Assembly: GCA_050180895.1 (NCBI GenBank)
Contig: JBFXDS010000005.1
Location: 186,001 to 250,000 of the forward strand
Origin: JBGPEQ01 sp050180895
GTDB taxonomy: Bacteria > Pseudomonadota > Alphaproteobacteria > Dongiales > Dongiaceae
Direction of reading: 5' to 3'
DNA: 64,000 nt
Part shown: positions 33,366 to 42,479 of the stretch, piece by piece
How the letters are laid out: each line of letters begins with the position of its first letter
Numbering within the stretch: the first letter of the stretch is position 1
Notes under the pieces: model-generated
Seen by the model: only the letters and a program-made list of their open reading frames with translations
What the model was told of the DNA's origin: nothing
Databases searched by the model: none
Made by a program: the position numbers and the translations under genes

Positions 33366-33989
33366 TCAGGAGACGGAGGTCGCTCCGGGCTTCGAGCGGC
33401 TCAGCTGCTGGGCGGCGAAGTCCCAGTTCGCCAGCTTGTCGAGGAAGGCCTCGACGAAGCGCTTGCGGTCGTTCTGATAGTCCAGGTAGTAGGCGTGCTC
33501 CCACACATCGCAGGTCAGCAGCGCATGCTGACCGGAAATCATCGGCGATTCGGCATTGGGCGTGGAAACGATCTGCAGGCGATTACCCTTGACTGCGAGC
33601 CAGGTCCAGCCGCTGCCGAACTGAGCGACCGCGCGCTCGACGAATTCCTGGGCGAACTTGTCGAACGAGCCGAAATCCTGGTCGATGCGGCTGCCGAGGT
33701 CGCGGGCGGGTGCGCCACCCCCACCCGGCATCATCGACCGCCAGAAGAAGTCATGGTTCCACACCTGTCCGGCATTGTTGAAGATCTCGATTCTCTTCTT
33801 GTCCCGCGCGGTCTGCGCGATGATCTGTTCCAGCGACATGCGGGCGTAAGCGGTGCCCTCGGTGAGCTTATTGAGTTTGTCGACGTATCCGGCATGGTGT
33901 TTGCCGTGATGGAATTCCATGGTTCGCGCCGAAATCACAGGCGCGAGCGCCGATTCGGCGTAGGGAAGGGGTGACAGCGTGAATGCCAT
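33366..33989 (-). CDS. sodB: Fe-type superoxide dismutase
   Basis: 207 residues from ATG 33989 (GAGG before it). It dismutates superoxide to H2O2 and O2. Metal ligands are visible: His in FHHGKHHAGYV, His in VWNHDFFW, and Asp/His in DVWEHAYYLDYQN. The active-site Gln follows the Fe-SOD pattern (FNNAGQVWNH). An exact EcfG-type promoter lies 43 bp upstream, so it is probably part of the general stress response. It is divergent from the DUF1479 gene. Confidence 0.95.
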   Translation of the reverse strand: MAFTLSPLPYAESALAPVISARTMEFHHGKHHAGYVDKLNKLTEGTAYARMSLEQIIAQTARDKKRIEIFNNAGQVWNHDFFWRSMMPGGGGAPARDLGSRIDQDFGSFDKFAQEFVERAVAQFGSGWTWLAVKGNRLQIVSTPNAESPMISGQHALLTCDVWEHAYYLDYQNDRKRFVEAFLDKLANWDFAAQQLSRSKPGATSVS

Positions 33990-34031
33990 GTCGTGACCTC
34001 GCTTTTCCAGGGCCTGGTGATCATCGGGTAA

Positions 34032-34056
34032 ACGACCAGGCACATCCGGGGTTCCA
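34032..34056 (-). promoter_or_regulatory. EcfG-type promoter for sodB
   Basis: Minus strand: GGAAC (34056-34052), 16-bp spacer, CGTT (34035-34032), exact consensus. Confidence 0.75.
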
Positions 34057-34163
34057 GGCTGCGACATCTCGTCGGTCCGGCCGAAAGTCGAAGCTTGAGC
34101 CACGAACACCGTCGTGCTTTCCGTCAGGGGAGCCGGAATCGGCACGGAGAGGAGGGGAATGAC

Positions 34164-35410
34164 GTGAGTCTTATCGTCGAAGACCTGGCAGCCACCGTTC
34201 GCACGATCAAGCGGGACCTGAAGACGCGGATACCGGAGGTGAGGAGGGTCTTCGCGGAGGTCGAGGACCACATCCGTCGCGAAGTCGACGACATCGTCGA
34301 TGCCCACGCGGCCGGCCGGCCGGTCATTCCATCGGTCGAGTTTGAGGCCGTCCGTATCGGCAACGTCTCGGAGACGGACAAGGCGGAGATCCGCCGGCGC
34401 GGTGCCATCGTCGTCCGCGGCGTGTTTCCGCGCGATCAGACGGCGGCTTGGAACGAGGCCATCGGCGAATACCTGACGCGAAACCGCTATCACGAACGGC
34501 CGGCCGATCCGTCGCTCGACCGCTATTTCAGCGGCTCGAATCCGGCCGTCCGCAGATCTTCGGCATCTACTGGTCGAAGCCGCAGGTGGAGGCGCGCCAG
34601 CATCCGGCGTTGGCGCAGACGCGGGCGTTCCTCAACCGTCTCTGGCGCCACGAGGGCGATGACGGCGCGCATTTCGATCCGGACCGCGAGTGCACCTATG
34701 CCGACCGCATCCGCCGCCGCGAGCCTGGCGATGCCACGCTGGGCCTGTCGCCGCACATGGACGCCGGCTCGGTCGAGCGTTGGATCGACCCCGCCTATCG
34801 CCGCGTCTACCGGCATGTCTTCAGCGGCGCCTGGCGCGCCTACGAGCCGTTCGACGGCGCTTGGCGCACGGCGACCGAGGAGATTCCGTCGCCCGCGGTC
34901 TGCAGCGTCTTCCGCACCTACCAGGGCTGGACGGCCTTGACGGCACAGGGGCCGGGCGACGGCACGCTGCAGCTCATGCCGCTTGCCACGGGCATCGTCT
35001 ATCTGTTGCTGCGCCCGCTGCTCGACGACGTACCGGACGACGTACTGTGCGGTGCCGAGCCGGGCCGTGCGCTGTCGGCCAGTGCCGAGTGGCACCCGGC
35101 GCTGATGCCGGCGCTTTCGCCGATTCCGCTTGTCGAGCCGGGCGACACCGTGTGGTGGCATCCCGATATCGTGCATGCCGTCGAGGACCGGCATCGCGGC
35201 GCAGGCGACAGCAACGTCATCTATATCGGCGCCGCGCCTTACTGTGCCAAGAATGCTGCCTATCTCGATCGTCAGAAGGCGGCGTTCCTCATGGGCGAGA
35301 GCGCGCCTGATTTCGCTCCGGAGAACTACGAGGTCCGCTTCGACGGTCGCGCGACCGCCGACGATCTGACCGACCTCGGAAAGAGGCAGATGGGCCTTGT
35401 CGCATGGTGA
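34164..35410 (+). pseudogene. DUF1479 (YbiU-like) gene split by a single-base frameshift
   Basis: Starts at GTG 34164 behind AGGAGGGG. The first frame reads as the DUF1479 N-terminus (RRRGAIVVRGVFPRDQTAAW) to DRYFSG at about 34535. It then degrades, while the family sequence resumes in the next frame as SGRPQIFGIYWSKPQVEARQ and continues to the end at 35410. Adding one C at 34535/34536 restores the expected continuous reading. Metal-site-like motifs of the 2OG/Fe(II) fold survive in the second part (LSPHMDAGSVERW, WWHPDIVHAVEDRH). Either a recent null mutation or a sequencing error; the absence of other lesions favours a very recent event. Confidence 0.82.
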
Positions 35411-35431
35411 ACGCCGGCGCCGGACGACTGC

Positions 35432-36250
35432 CTACGAAGCCCAGTTGGTCTTGAAGTCGCTGTAGAGCGTGAGCCCGCCGCAGGCATAGATGGTCTGTCC
35501 CGTCACGTAGGAGGCATCATCGGAGGCGAGGAAAGCGAAGACGCCGGCGATCTCCTCCGGCGTCGCGGCGCGGCCGAGAGGGATGTGCGCCTCGACCTCG
35601 CGGCGTGCGCTGGCATCGCCGGTCCAAGCGTTGTTGATGTCCGTCAGCGTCGCTCCCGGCCCGACGGCATTAACGCGGATCCCGCGGTCGGCATATTCGA
35701 GCGCCAGCGTGCGTGTCAGGTTGCCCAGGCCGCCCTTGCTCAGCGAATAGGCAATGTAGCCCGGCTTCGGGATGATCTCGTGCACGCTCGAGCAGTTGAT
35801 AATCACACCGCCGCTTGGCCGCGACAGGAAGTGGCGGATCGCTGCCTGGGCGCAGACAAGCGCGCCTGTCAGGTTGACGTCGAGTGTGCGCCTGTAGTCT
35901 TCCAGCGGAAACTCGTGACTGGGCGCCGGCGACTGGATGCCGGCATTGTTGACGAGGATGTCGAGGCGCCCCCAGGCCTGCATGACCTCCTCGACCATCG
36001 CGGTCGCGGCCTCGGAGGCGCCAACATCGGCCTGGACGATCCGATGTCCGTCGGCCGGCCAGCCGCCGTCCCGCGAGGCGGCGCTGGCCTGCCACAGCGT
36101 CTCCTGGGCAGCCGTCTCCGCACCGAAATAGTTAACGCCGACGGTCGCTCCCTCGGCGGCGAAGCGAACGGCGACGGCTCGGCCGATGCCGCGCGAGGCG
36201 CCGGTCACCAGGGCGAATTTTCCGGCAAGACGGCGGCACACGATTGGCAT
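35432..36250 (-). CDS. SDR family oxidoreductase (glucose 1-dehydrogenase-like)
   Basis: 272 residues from ATG 36250. Classical SDR: cofactor motif LVTGASRGIGRAVAVRF, NNAG in LDILVNNAGIQSP, catalytic Ser in INCSSVHEIIP, and YSLSK carrying Tyr and Lys. The C-terminal ASYVTGQTIYACGGLTLY is a common ending of 3-oxoacyl/glucose dehydrogenase-like SDRs. It is convergent with the DUF1479 gene, 21 bp from its stop. Substrate unknown. Confidence 0.93.
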   Translation of the reverse strand: MPIVCRRLAGKFALVTGASRGIGRAVAVRFAAEGATVGVNYFGAETAAQETLWQASAASRDGGWPADGHRIVQADVGASEAATAMVEEVMQAWGRLDILVNNAGIQSPAPSHEFPLEDYRRTLDVNLTGALVCAQAAIRHFLSRPSGGVIINCSSVHEIIPKPGYIAYSLSKGGLGNLTRTLALEYADRGIRVNAVGPGATLTDINNAWTGDASARREVEAHIPLGRAATPEEIAGVFAFLASDDASYVTGQTIYACGGLTLYSDFKTNWAS

Positions 36251-36390
36251 CGGTCCATTCTCCCGAAGACGTTGCGCGGCTGATACGACGTCACCCTGCC
36301 TACAGTCCTGGACCTCGTCCGGTTCCAGTCTCTCCGGTGATAACAATTCGTTAACCGCGACGGTCGCATACTTGACCGCTGGAGGATCTA

Positions 36391-36582
36391 TTGACCGACG
36401 ACCGCGCCAAGAAAGATACGTCCGCCGGAGAGATGTCCGGTCCGGCCTTCCTGCCGCTGCGCCAGCGTCCCGCGGCAACGAAAGACAGGACATCTGCCAC
36501 CGACAACACGGCTGGCGACAAGGCGGCGGACCGTCGGCAGCGTCCGACCGACAGGCTGCGCTTTGCGCCGGATCAGGGATGA
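36391..36582 (+). CDS. Small hypothetical protein with TTG start
   Basis: 63 residues, very hydrophilic (Asp, Arg, Lys, Thr-rich), probably disordered. The start is TTG at 36391; a consensus ribosome site GGAGG sits 5 nt upstream, which decides it. No family recognised; divergent from the SDR gene across 140 bp. Confidence 0.5.
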   Translation: MTDDRAKKDTSAGEMSGPAFLPLRQRPAATKDRTSATDNTAGDKAADRRQRPTDRLRFAPDQG

Positions 36583-36678
36583 GCGCAATCGCGTTCCGCT
36601 CGGCGGCCGCAGTCCAATTCCCCGCGACGATCGCCCCGTCTCGTACCAACGCATGAAGGGATCGAAGCCAGGTCATCC

Positions 36679-36909
36679 ATGACCGACGACTATGACGAAT
36701 GGGCCGCCGCGGCCCGCGAGATCTGCGCGACGCAGGGCGTCGCGCTTCCCGATGAAGCCACGCTCCTCAACATGTACGACGATGGCGTCGAGCCCAAGGA
36801 CGTCGCCAGCCCCAAGCTGCGCGAGCGCTATGGCCGCGCCGCGGCCCGCCGCCAGCAGGCAGGCACCGTCAGCGATTTCCTCGCCCAGCACCGCCCGCCC
36901 GACGCCTGA
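36679..36909 (+). CDS. Small acidic hypothetical protein
   Basis: 76 soluble residues, helical, acidic at the N-terminus (MTDDYDEWAAAAREICA) then LPDEATLLNMYDDGVEPKDV and a basic segment with LRERYGRAAARRQQ. It reads as a real compact protein. No function known to me. It ends 7 bp from the convergent coxF stop; a 6-bp inverted repeat (ATCCGG/CCGGAT) spans the junction. Confidence 0.7.
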   Translation: MTDDYDEWAAAAREICATQGVALPDEATLLNMYDDGVEPKDVASPKLRERYGRAAARRQQAGTVSDFLAQHRPPDA

Positions 36910-36915
36910 TCCGGC

Positions 36916-37755
36916 TTAGTCCGGATTGGCCGCCCCGCGTTCGTGGCGGCCGCGCCGCACGGCGACGATCTCGGCCAGAATCGAGACCGCGATCTCCTCG
37001 GGCGTGATGGCGCCGAGATCGAGTCCGGCCGGTGCTTTCAGCCGCTCCAACCGTGCCGGATCGATGCCGTCGGCGGCCAGCCGCTGCTTGAGCGCCGCCG
37101 CCTTTCGATGACTGCCGACGAAGGCGACGAAGGCGGCGTCGACGGTGAGTGCCGCCCGCAGCGCCGCCTCGTCGCCGCGGCCCTGCGTCGATACCACGAT
37201 GTAGCGCGCGCCTGGCTCCTCCACCGGCAGGGCGTAGCCCTCGATCCGGCGGTCGGCCTCGGCAAACGCGGCCTGCTCGCCCGCGGGCGCGCAGGCGGTG
37301 ACGGCGAAGCCGATGCGCCGCGCCAGAGCGGCGATGGCCACGGCGACCGGGCTGGCGCCGCAAACCACGATCTGCGGCCGCGGCATCACGGGCTCCACGA
37401 ACACGTCCATGGTGCCGTGGCTGGGGCACATGTTCTTGGCGAAGCGCACCCCGTCGCGCTCCTCGCCGGGCTGCACGCCCTGCTCCTGCAGCAGGTCCGG
37501 CGGCTGGATGGAGACGAGCCGCGGCTGCCCGTCGGCCATCGCCTCCTGGGCGGCCCTGAGCACGGCGGCGCGCGCGCAGCCGCCGCCGATCCAGCCTTCT
37601 GACATGGTGCCATCCGGCAGGATCACCGCCTTGGCGCCGGCCTTGACCGCGGTGGCGGCCACCGTGCGCACCACGGTCGCCAGGGCGAACGGCCGGCCGC
37701 TCGCCTTCATGTCCGACAGGGAATCGAGGAGATCGGTCTTCTGCTGCGCGGCCAT
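36916..37755 (-). CDS. coxF: CoxF, XdhC-family molybdenum enzyme maturation protein
   Basis: 279 residues from ATG 37755, sharing a base with the coxE stop. N-terminal XdhC domain (GRPFALATVVRTVAATAVKAG with ILPDGTMSEGWIGGGCARAA) and C-terminal Rossmann domain (IVVCGASPVAVAIAALARR, ARYIVVSTQGRGDEAAL). XdhC/CoxF proteins bind molybdenum cofactor and help sulfuration and insertion into XDH-family enzymes; CoxF is needed for the Cu-S-Mo centre of CO dehydrogenase. Last gene of the cox cluster. Confidence 0.88.
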   Translation of the reverse strand: MAAQQKTDLLDSLSDMKASGRPFALATVVRTVAATAVKAGAKAVILPDGTMSEGWIGGGCARAAVLRAAQEAMADGQPRLVSIQPPDLLQEQGVQPGEERDGVRFAKNMCPSHGTMDVFVEPVMPRPQIVVCGASPVAVAIAALARRIGFAVTACAPAGEQAAFAEADRRIEGYALPVEEPGARYIVVSTQGRGDEAALRAALTVDAAFVAFVGSHRKAAALKQRLAADGIDPARLERLKAPAGLDLGAITPEEIAVSILAEIVAVRRGRHERGAANPD

Positions 37756-38945
37756 CAGATCTTCGCCAGATAGGGTTCGAGGGCGGCCAGGCTTTCGAGG
37801 TTGTGCGCCGGCGCGAACAGGTCGACATGCGGCAGCGCCGCCTGCATGCCCCGCGCCTCCGGCGCATAGTCGCGCCAGCCGATCAGCGGGTTGAGCCAGA
37901 TGATGCGGCGGCAGCGTCGGCGCAGCCGCCGCATCTCCGCGGCAAGCCGCTCGGGATCGCCGGTGTCGTAGCCGTCGGAGACGATCATCACGGCGGTGCG
38001 CGAGTTGATGACGCGCGCCGCATGCCAGCGATTGAAGGTGGCGAGGCATTCGCCGATGCGCGTGCCTCCGCCGATGCCCTGCGCCATCAGCGACAGCCGG
38101 TCGACCGCACGGCCGATATCACGGTCGCGCAGCGCGTGCGAGACATGCACCAGCCGGGTGTGGAACACGAACGCCTCGGCCTCGCGGAAGGCGTCGACGA
38201 CGCCGTGCAGGAAGCGGACGAAGAACGCCGTGTAGAGCTCCATTGAGCCGGAGCCATCGAGCAGCACCACGAGCCGCAGCGGCTTGATTTTGCGTCGCCG
38301 CCAGGCGAGGTCGATCGGCGTGCCGCCATGCGAGACGCTGCGATGGATGGTGCGCCGCAGGTCGAGCCGCCGCCCGCGCCGCCGCGCCCGCGTCCGCCGC
38401 ACCAGCCGGGCGCGCATCCGGTAGGCCAGCCTCTCGGCAAGCGCATGGACCCTGGCGATCTCCGCCGGATCGACGACGTGACGCAGATCCGTCGCCGCGA
38501 GCCGCTCGGCCGCGGCTGCGTTCCGGCGGCGTTCCTGCCGGTCGGCGGAATCGCCGCTAGCGATCTCCGCCTGCTCCATATTGTCGGGTCGGCCCGCCGC
38601 CTGCATTGCCGCAGCGTCGGCCGTCCCCTGCCGGGAGCTGCGGGAGTCGTTCGGCGTGCCCGCGGCGGCGACCCGGCGGACGCCGCGGCCGCGCCAGTAG
38701 GCGTCGAATATCTCGTCGAAGCGCTCCCAATCGGCGTGCGTCGAGCAGAGGAGGGCGCGCAGCGCCGGCCGCAGCGACTCGGGCCGCGCTGCCGCCGGCG
38801 AGGCAAGCAGGGCGAGCGCATCGCGCGTCTCGGCAAGGCCCACGGCGAAGCCGTTGTCGCGCAGCGTCCGCATAAAGCCGGCGAGTCGTCGGCGCGCCGG
38901 TGGTCCGATCACATCCGCCGCATCGCTGCGCATCGTCGTCGGCAT
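37755..38945 (-). CDS. coxE: CoxE, VWA-domain CO dehydrogenase maturation protein
   Basis: 396 residues. The C-terminal half is a von Willebrand A domain with a MIDAS motif (VVLLDGSGSMELY), the Thr-type loop QGIGGGTRIGECLATF and IVSDGYDTGDPERL. The N-terminal half is helical and Arg-rich. CoxE works with the AAA ATPase CoxD in assembly of the CO dehydrogenase active site. It lies 6 bp downstream of coxD and 1 bp overlapped with coxF. Confidence 0.9.
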   Translation of the reverse strand: MPTTMRSDAADVIGPPARRRLAGFMRTLRDNGFAVGLAETRDALALLASPAAARPESLRPALRALLCSTHADWERFDEIFDAYWRGRGVRRVAAAGTPNDSRSSRQGTADAAAMQAAGRPDNMEQAEIASGDSADRQERRRNAAAAERLAATDLRHVVDPAEIARVHALAERLAYRMRARLVRRTRARRRGRRLDLRRTIHRSVSHGGTPIDLAWRRRKIKPLRLVVLLDGSGSMELYTAFFVRFLHGVVDAFREAEAFVFHTRLVHVSHALRDRDIGRAVDRLSLMAQGIGGGTRIGECLATFNRWHAARVINSRTAVMIVSDGYDTGDPERLAAEMRRLRRRCRRIIWLNPLIGWRDYAPEARGMQAALPHVDLFAPAHNLESLAALEPYLAKI

Positions 38946-38951
38946 CGGCGC

Positions 38952-39833
38952 TCAGGCGACCTTGCCGAGGAGGCGGTCGGTGACCTCGCGCGTGAGCCGC
39001 GACCGGTCCTCGTGGGTCTTCAGCAGGCAGATCAGCGTCTCCTGCATCGCCTCGGGCTCCTGCCGCAGGTCGTGCACCTCGAGGCCGGCCAGGGTTGCCG
39101 CCCAGTCGAGGGTCTCGGCGACGCCGGGCAGCTTGCGCAGATCCTCCTTGCGGATCGCCGCGACCATGCGGGCGACCTGCCGGGCCAGCGCGGCGTCGAT
39201 CTGCGGCAGCCGCGTGGTGACGATGCGCGCCTCGCGCTCCACGTCGGGGAAGTCGACATAGTGATAGAGGCAGCGGCGGCGCAGCGCGTCCGACAGCTCG
39301 CGCGTGCCGTTGGAGGTGAGGACGACGCGCGGGATCGAGCGGGCCGTCACCGTGCCCAGCTCGGGGATGCTGACCTGGAAGTCCGACAGCAGCTCCAGGA
39401 GGAACGCCTCGAACTCCTCATCGGCGCGGTCGACCTCGTCGACCAGCAGCACCGGCGGCGTCTGGCGGCGGATGGCGGCCAGCAGCGGCCGCTCGAGCAG
39501 GTACTTCTCGGAGAAGATGTGCTCTTCGATGGAATCGGCGTTCTCGCCGATGCCTTCGCGCGTCTTGATGGCAAGGAGCTGGCGCTGGTAGTTCCACTCG
39601 TAGAGCGCCGCGTTCTGGTCGAGGCCCTCGTAGCATTGCAGCCGGATCAGCTCGGTGCCGTGCACCGCAGCCAGCGCCTTGGCTACCTCGGTCTTGCCGA
39701 CGCCGGCCTCGCCCTCGAGCAGCAGCGGCCGCTTCAGGAAATCCATCAGCCACAGCGCCGTCGCCAAGTCGCGGTCGGCGACATAGCCGACGGCGACCAG
39801 ACGCTCGGCAATGCGGTCGCGGTCAGGGATCAT
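38952..39833 (-). CDS. coxD: CoxD, MoxR-type AAA+ ATPase
   Basis: 293 residues. Walker A GEAGVGKTEVAKAL near residue 40, Walker B PVLLVDEVDRADEEFE near 105-120, sensor 1 VVLTSNGTRELSDALRRRC. MoxR ATPases pair with VWA proteins; CoxD is a membrane-associated chaperone that functions in introducing sulfur and copper into the Mo site. It starts 225 bp downstream of coxL, separated by a perfect inverted repeat. Confidence 0.93.
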   Translation of the reverse strand: MIPDRDRIAERLVAVGYVADRDLATALWLMDFLKRPLLLEGEAGVGKTEVAKALAAVHGTELIRLQCYEGLDQNAALYEWNYQRQLLAIKTREGIGENADSIEEHIFSEKYLLERPLLAAIRRQTPPVLLVDEVDRADEEFEAFLLELLSDFQVSIPELGTVTARSIPRVVLTSNGTRELSDALRRRCLYHYVDFPDVEREARIVTTRLPQIDAALARQVARMVAAIRKEDLRKLPGVAETLDWAATLAGLEVHDLRQEPEAMQETLICLLKTHEDRSRLTREVTDRLLGKVA

Positions 39834-39915
39834 ACGTCGTTCGCGGTCTGCACAGTCCCGACCTCGCGAACGCGTGTCTGCGGCAGCCAGGCGACGTTCG
39901 CTTGCGCGAGCAGCG

Positions 39916-39998
39916 TGCGTCCTTCGACAAGCTCAGGATGAGGGTAAGTCTTTGTGGCACGAAGGAAGCTCCTCATCCTGAGCTTGTCGAAGGACGCA
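39916..39998. repeat. 28-bp perfect inverted repeat (TCCTTCGACAAGCTCAGGA family)
   Basis: Arms 39916-39943 and 39971-39998 are exact reverse complements around a 27-bp loop. The core CTTCGACAAGCTCAGGATGA is a widely scattered intergenic element in Alphaproteobacteria. It sits between coxL and coxD and could act as a terminator, mRNA stabiliser or processing site. A diverged copy is at 50001-50078. Confidence 0.9.
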
Positions 39999-40058
39999 CG
40001 GCGCGAGCCCCGGCCTCCGGCAGGTCCTTGAGGCGAATCGTTCGCGCATCAGCAAGCG

Positions 40059-42479
40059 TCATCCATGCAATCCCAACTTCTCCGCCACCGTCCAGGTGCG
40101 CCAGTTGTCGTGCGGCATGGCGATGTGGGTCGAACCGAGGAAGGCGAAGGCGTCGTTGACGGCGTTGGCGAAGCAGGGCACGCCGCCGACGTTCGGGCTC
40201 TCGCCGACGCCCTTGGCGCCGATCGGATGATGCGGCGACGGCGTCGTCGTCCAATCGGTCTCCCATTTCGGCGTCTCGACCGCCGTCGGCAGGAAGTAGT
40301 CCATGAAGGTCGGCCCGGTCACGTTGCCGACCTCGTCGTAGCGGATCTCCTGGCCCATGGCGATGCCGAACGCCTCGGTCAGGCCGCCATGCACCTGGCC
40401 CTCGATGATCATCGGGTTGATGCGGGTGCCGCAATCGTCGAGCGCATAGAAGCGCCGCACCTTGGTCACGCCCGTGTCCACGTCGACGTCGACGACGCAG
40501 ATATAGGCGCCGAACGGATAGGTCATGTTCGGCGGGTCGTAGTAGTTCACGGCCTCGAGTCCCGGCTCCAGCCCCTTGGGCACGCGGTTGTAGGCGGCCC
40601 AGGCCAGCTCCTTCATGGTCTTGAACCGCTCCGGATTGCCCTTCACGCGGAAGCGGTCGACCTCCCACTCGAGATCGTACTCGGAGACCTCCAGCAGGTC
40701 CGCGGCGATCATCTGCGCCTTGGCCCTGATCTTGCGCGCGGCCATTGCCGTCGCCGCGCCGGCCGTCGGCGTCGAGCGCGAGCCGTAGGTGCCGAGGCCG
40801 TACGGCGCCGTGTCCGTGTTGCCCTCCTCGATCGTGATGTCGTCGGCCGGGATTCCCAGCTCGCTGGCAATGATCTGCGCGTAGGTCGTCTCGTGGCCCT
40901 GGCCTTGCGACTTCGATCCCATGCGGGCGATGACGGCGCCGGTCGGATGGATGCGGATCTCCGCCGAGTCGAACATGGCGATGCCCAGGATGTCGCAGTT
41001 GCGCGACGGCCCGGCGCCGACGATCTCCGTGAAGAAGATGACGCCGATGCCCATCAGCTCGCGCGTCTCGCCGCGCTTGAAGGCGTCGCGCTTCGCCGTC
41101 TGCTCCTCGCGCAGCTTGCGGTAGCCGACCGTATCCATCGCCTTCTGCAGGGCGGTGTGGTAGTCGCCGGAGTCGTATTCCCAGCCGAGCGCCGACTGGT
41201 AAGGGAACTGCTCGCGCTTGATCAGGTTCTTGAGGCGCAGCTCGGCCGGGTCCATGCCCAGCTTCTGCGCCAGGATGTCCATGGCGCGCTCGATGCAGTA
41301 GGCCGCCTCGGTGACGCGGAACGAGCAGCGATAGGCAACGCCGCCCGGCGCCTTGTTGGTATAGACTCCGTCGACCGCGCAATGGGCGACCGGGAAGTCA
41401 TACGACCCGGTCACGATGTTGAAGAAACCCGCCGGCCATTTCGAGGGATCGGCGCAGGCGTCGAATGCCCCGTGGTCGGCCAGCACATGCACGCGCAGGC
41501 CCGTCACCTTGCCGTCCTTGGTCGCCGCGATCTCCGTGGTCATGTGGTAGTCGCGCGCGAACGAGGTGGTGGACAGGTTCTCGATCCTGTCCTCGACCCA
41601 CTTCACCGGCCGGCCCGTCACGATCGAGGCGACGACGGCACAGATATAGCCGGGATAGGCGCCCACCTTGTTGCCGAAGCCGCCGCCGATGTCCGGCGCG
41701 ATGACGTGGATCTTGTGCTCGGGAATCTTCGAGATCAGCGACGCGACGGTGCGGATGACGTGTGGCGCCTGGAAGGTGCCCCACAGAGTCAGCTCGCCCC
41801 TGATCTTGTCGAAGGAGGCCACGCACTGGCAGGTCTCGAGCGGGCAGGGATGGACGCGCTGATAGGAGATCAGCTCCTTGATCGTCACCTCGGCCTTGCT
41901 GAAGGCCTGGTCCGTCGCCTCCTTGTCGCCGATCTGCCAGTTGAAGATGTGGTTGTAGTGCGTGCGCTTGCCGTGGGCGCCGTCGGTCTTGTCCTTGATG
42001 TCTTCGCGCAGCACCGTCGCGCCCGGCGCCATCGCCTTGAACGGGTCGACGATCACCGGCAGCTCCTCGTACTCCACCTCGACCAGTTCCGCCGCGTCGG
42101 CGGCGACGTAGCGGTCCTCGGCGATGACGAAGGCGACCTCCTGGTTCTGGAACAGCACCTTCTCCTCGGCCAGCACGGCCTGCACGTCGCCGGCCAGGGT
42201 CGGCATGTAGTGCAGGCTGAGCGGCTTGAGATCGGCGGCGGTCAGCACCGCCAGCACGCCGGGCAGCGCCTTGGCCTTCGTCGCGTCGATCTTCTTGATC
42301 CGCGCGTGCCCGTAGGGCGAGCGCGTGAAGTCGCCGTAGATCATGCCCGGCAATTTGAGATCATCGACATAGTTGCCTTTGCCCTGCACGAAGCGGACAT
42401 CCTCGACGCGCTTGCGCTTGCAGCCCATGCCCTGGAGTTTCTCGGCGCGCTCCGCCGGAGAGGGGGTCATGTCGTTCAT
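40059..42479 (-). CDS. coxL: Aerobic CO dehydrogenase large subunit, form I
   Basis: 806-residue molybdopterin subunit. The form I active-site signature AYRCSFR is at residues 382-388; Cys385 matches the Cys that binds copper in the Cu-S-Mo centre. Other Mo-pterin segments: APDIGGGFGNKVGAYPGY and the distal IGAKGVGESPNVGG, whose Glu is catalytic in the family. With CoxM and CoxS it oxidises CO + H2O to CO2, two protons and two electrons, at the cytoplasmic membrane. It overlaps coxS by four bases (ATGA). The presence of the form I motif, not the form II AYRGAGR type, supports true CO oxidation. Confidence 0.97.
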   Translation of the reverse strand: MNDMTPSPAERAEKLQGMGCKRKRVEDVRFVQGKGNYVDDLKLPGMIYGDFTRSPYGHARIKKIDATKAKALPGVLAVLTAADLKPLSLHYMPTLAGDVQAVLAEEKVLFQNQEVAFVIAEDRYVAADAAELVEVEYEELPVIVDPFKAMAPGATVLREDIKDKTDGAHGKRTHYNHIFNWQIGDKEATDQAFSKAEVTIKELISYQRVHPCPLETCQCVASFDKIRGELTLWGTFQAPHVIRTVASLISKIPEHKIHVIAPDIGGGFGNKVGAYPGYICAVVASIVTGRPVKWVEDRIENLSTTSFARDYHMTTEIAATKDGKVTGLRVHVLADHGAFDACADPSKWPAGFFNIVTGSYDFPVAHCAVDGVYTNKAPGGVAYRCSFRVTEAAYCIERAMDILAQKLGMDPAELRLKNLIKREQFPYQSALGWEYDSGDYHTALQKAMDTVGYRKLREEQTAKRDAFKRGETRELMGIGVIFFTEIVGAGPSRNCDILGIAMFDSAEIRIHPTGAVIARMGSKSQGQGHETTYAQIIASELGIPADDITIEEGNTDTAPYGLGTYGSRSTPTAGAATAMAARKIRAKAQMIAADLLEVSEYDLEWEVDRFRVKGNPERFKTMKELAWAAYNRVPKGLEPGLEAVNYYDPPNMTYPFGAYICVVDVDVDTGVTKVRRFYALDDCGTRINPMIIEGQVHGGLTEAFGIAMGQEIRYDEVGNVTGPTFMDYFLPTAVETPKWETDWTTTPSPHHPIGAKGVGESPNVGGVPCFANAVNDAFAFLGSTHIAMPHDNWRTWTVAEKLGLHG

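Noticed and set aside
36909..36926. ATCCGG/CCGGAT inverted repeat as a terminator
   Set aside because: Only 6 bp and no T-run on either strand.
38328..39941. 537-codon plus-strand frame
   Set aside because: Antisense to coxE and coxD; no domain features.
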